A stretch of DNA of 64,000 nucleotides from Undaria pinnatifida (lineage: Eukaryota; Sar; Phaeophyceae; Laminariales; Alariaceae). The stretch covers positions 9,288,231-9,352,230 of the forward strand of contig JABAKD010000029.1 of the NCBI GenBank assembly GCA_012845835.1, in the 5' to 3' direction. This document shows, piece by piece, positions 63,446 through 64,000 of this stretch. Both the position numbers and the translations under genes were made by a program. Each line of letters opens with the position of its first letter. The stretch's first letter is position 1. A model generated the notes under the pieces. That model saw only the letters and a program-made list of their open reading frames with translations, did not search any database and was not told the origin of the DNA.

Positions 63446-64000
63446 TCTGTTACGGTTCAGTGACAGTTTCAAGAGTTACTATGGCAGGCGTTTTGTGGTA
63501 GTAGGGGCCACGCTATTTATGTCCCCTCCCTTAGTCGGGTGTGGCTGCCCCACCCTGCCACAATTCTACAATTCCTTGGGTTCACGTTCATATACCTTCG
63601 GATCAGCAATCAAGTTACCATTTTCACGCTACCTTCTCGGGAGACTTCCCATCCTGAGCACTTGCACAAGGGACTTGCTCTCTTTCTCCGAGGAACGCTC
63701 AAGCGCCTTCTGAACTCGGTCGTATCGGACCTTCGGAGGTCAGTTATTATGAATACCTGAGGCGGGCTACAGATTTAGCCTGTGTGTGGACCTTGCGATG
63801 CTAGTAGGCTAGATACCTTCGTCTTCTTCGCCATGAATATACTCGCATGTCCACCCTGATCCCAGACTGACTCCGCCTTTCAGGCTCCGATTCGTAACAG
63901 GTCTTCATTCAGATTCCAATTAACCCCCCTCCCCTTCCCCGCCTTGGGACGTTGATTGGCAACGACGCTGTAAAACATGCCAATCACCGCGTGAGCTAGA
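63446..64000. other. No gene recognised
   Basis: Two overlapping 72-73 codon frames at 63,495-63,760 share no known motif; a gene continuing beyond the window cannot be excluded. Confidence 0.35.

Overview
This is a repeat-rich stretch of nuclear DNA from a eukaryote. It has GT-AG introns, tRNA-derived SINEs, degraded LINE and Ty1/copia sequence, many small TIR elements, long microsatellites and TTAGGG-type repeats. RCC1-type blades of the form CWG..N..GQLG.GD...MGD.LP.VDLG, followed by a Pro/Thr-rich linker, suggest a protist, possibly a stramenopile such as a brown alga. The taxonomic call is an inference. No intact tRNA or rRNA gene and no CRISPR array was seen.

The one clearly coding locus is a gene on the minus strand, assembled here from ten exons between 55,501 and 15,695 (about 40 kb). 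The exons join in frame with matching phases at every junction (2,205 nt, about 734 residues). They encode RCC1-like repeats, one blade per exon with boundaries mostly at K|CWG. A Pro/Thr/Ser-rich stalk, a single transmembrane helix and a short basic tail follow. Exon 1 carries only the second half of a blade and exon 8 only the first half, so the set is consistent with a seven-bladed propeller closed by its two ends. The 5' end (start codon, signal peptide) is uncertain. Decayed copies of blade exons lie beside exons 5 and 8.

Layout: 0-3.8 kb, TIR elements, one of them (3,431-3,751) with 9-bp target duplications and a telomere-like core. 4.0-6.8 kb, an array of short palindromic TTCCATGGAA words interrupted by a 258-bp MITE. 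8-9.3 kb, a Ty1/copia gag relic split by the same MITE. 9.3-15.4 kb, mostly non-coding. 15.7-55.5 kb, the RCC1 gene, whose introns hold LINE ends, SINEs, piggyBac-like and Stowaway-like MITEs, palindromic-word arrays, a frameshifted OTU protease ORF and one copy of a tRNA-containing TRIM. 56-64 kb, LINE relics, one with an RLE-like domain, the second TRIM copy and more of the main dispersed repeat (family A).

Most long open frames are shadows of microsatellites or of these repeats. All boundaries were read by eye; similarity statements rest on motif recognition, not on database searches.
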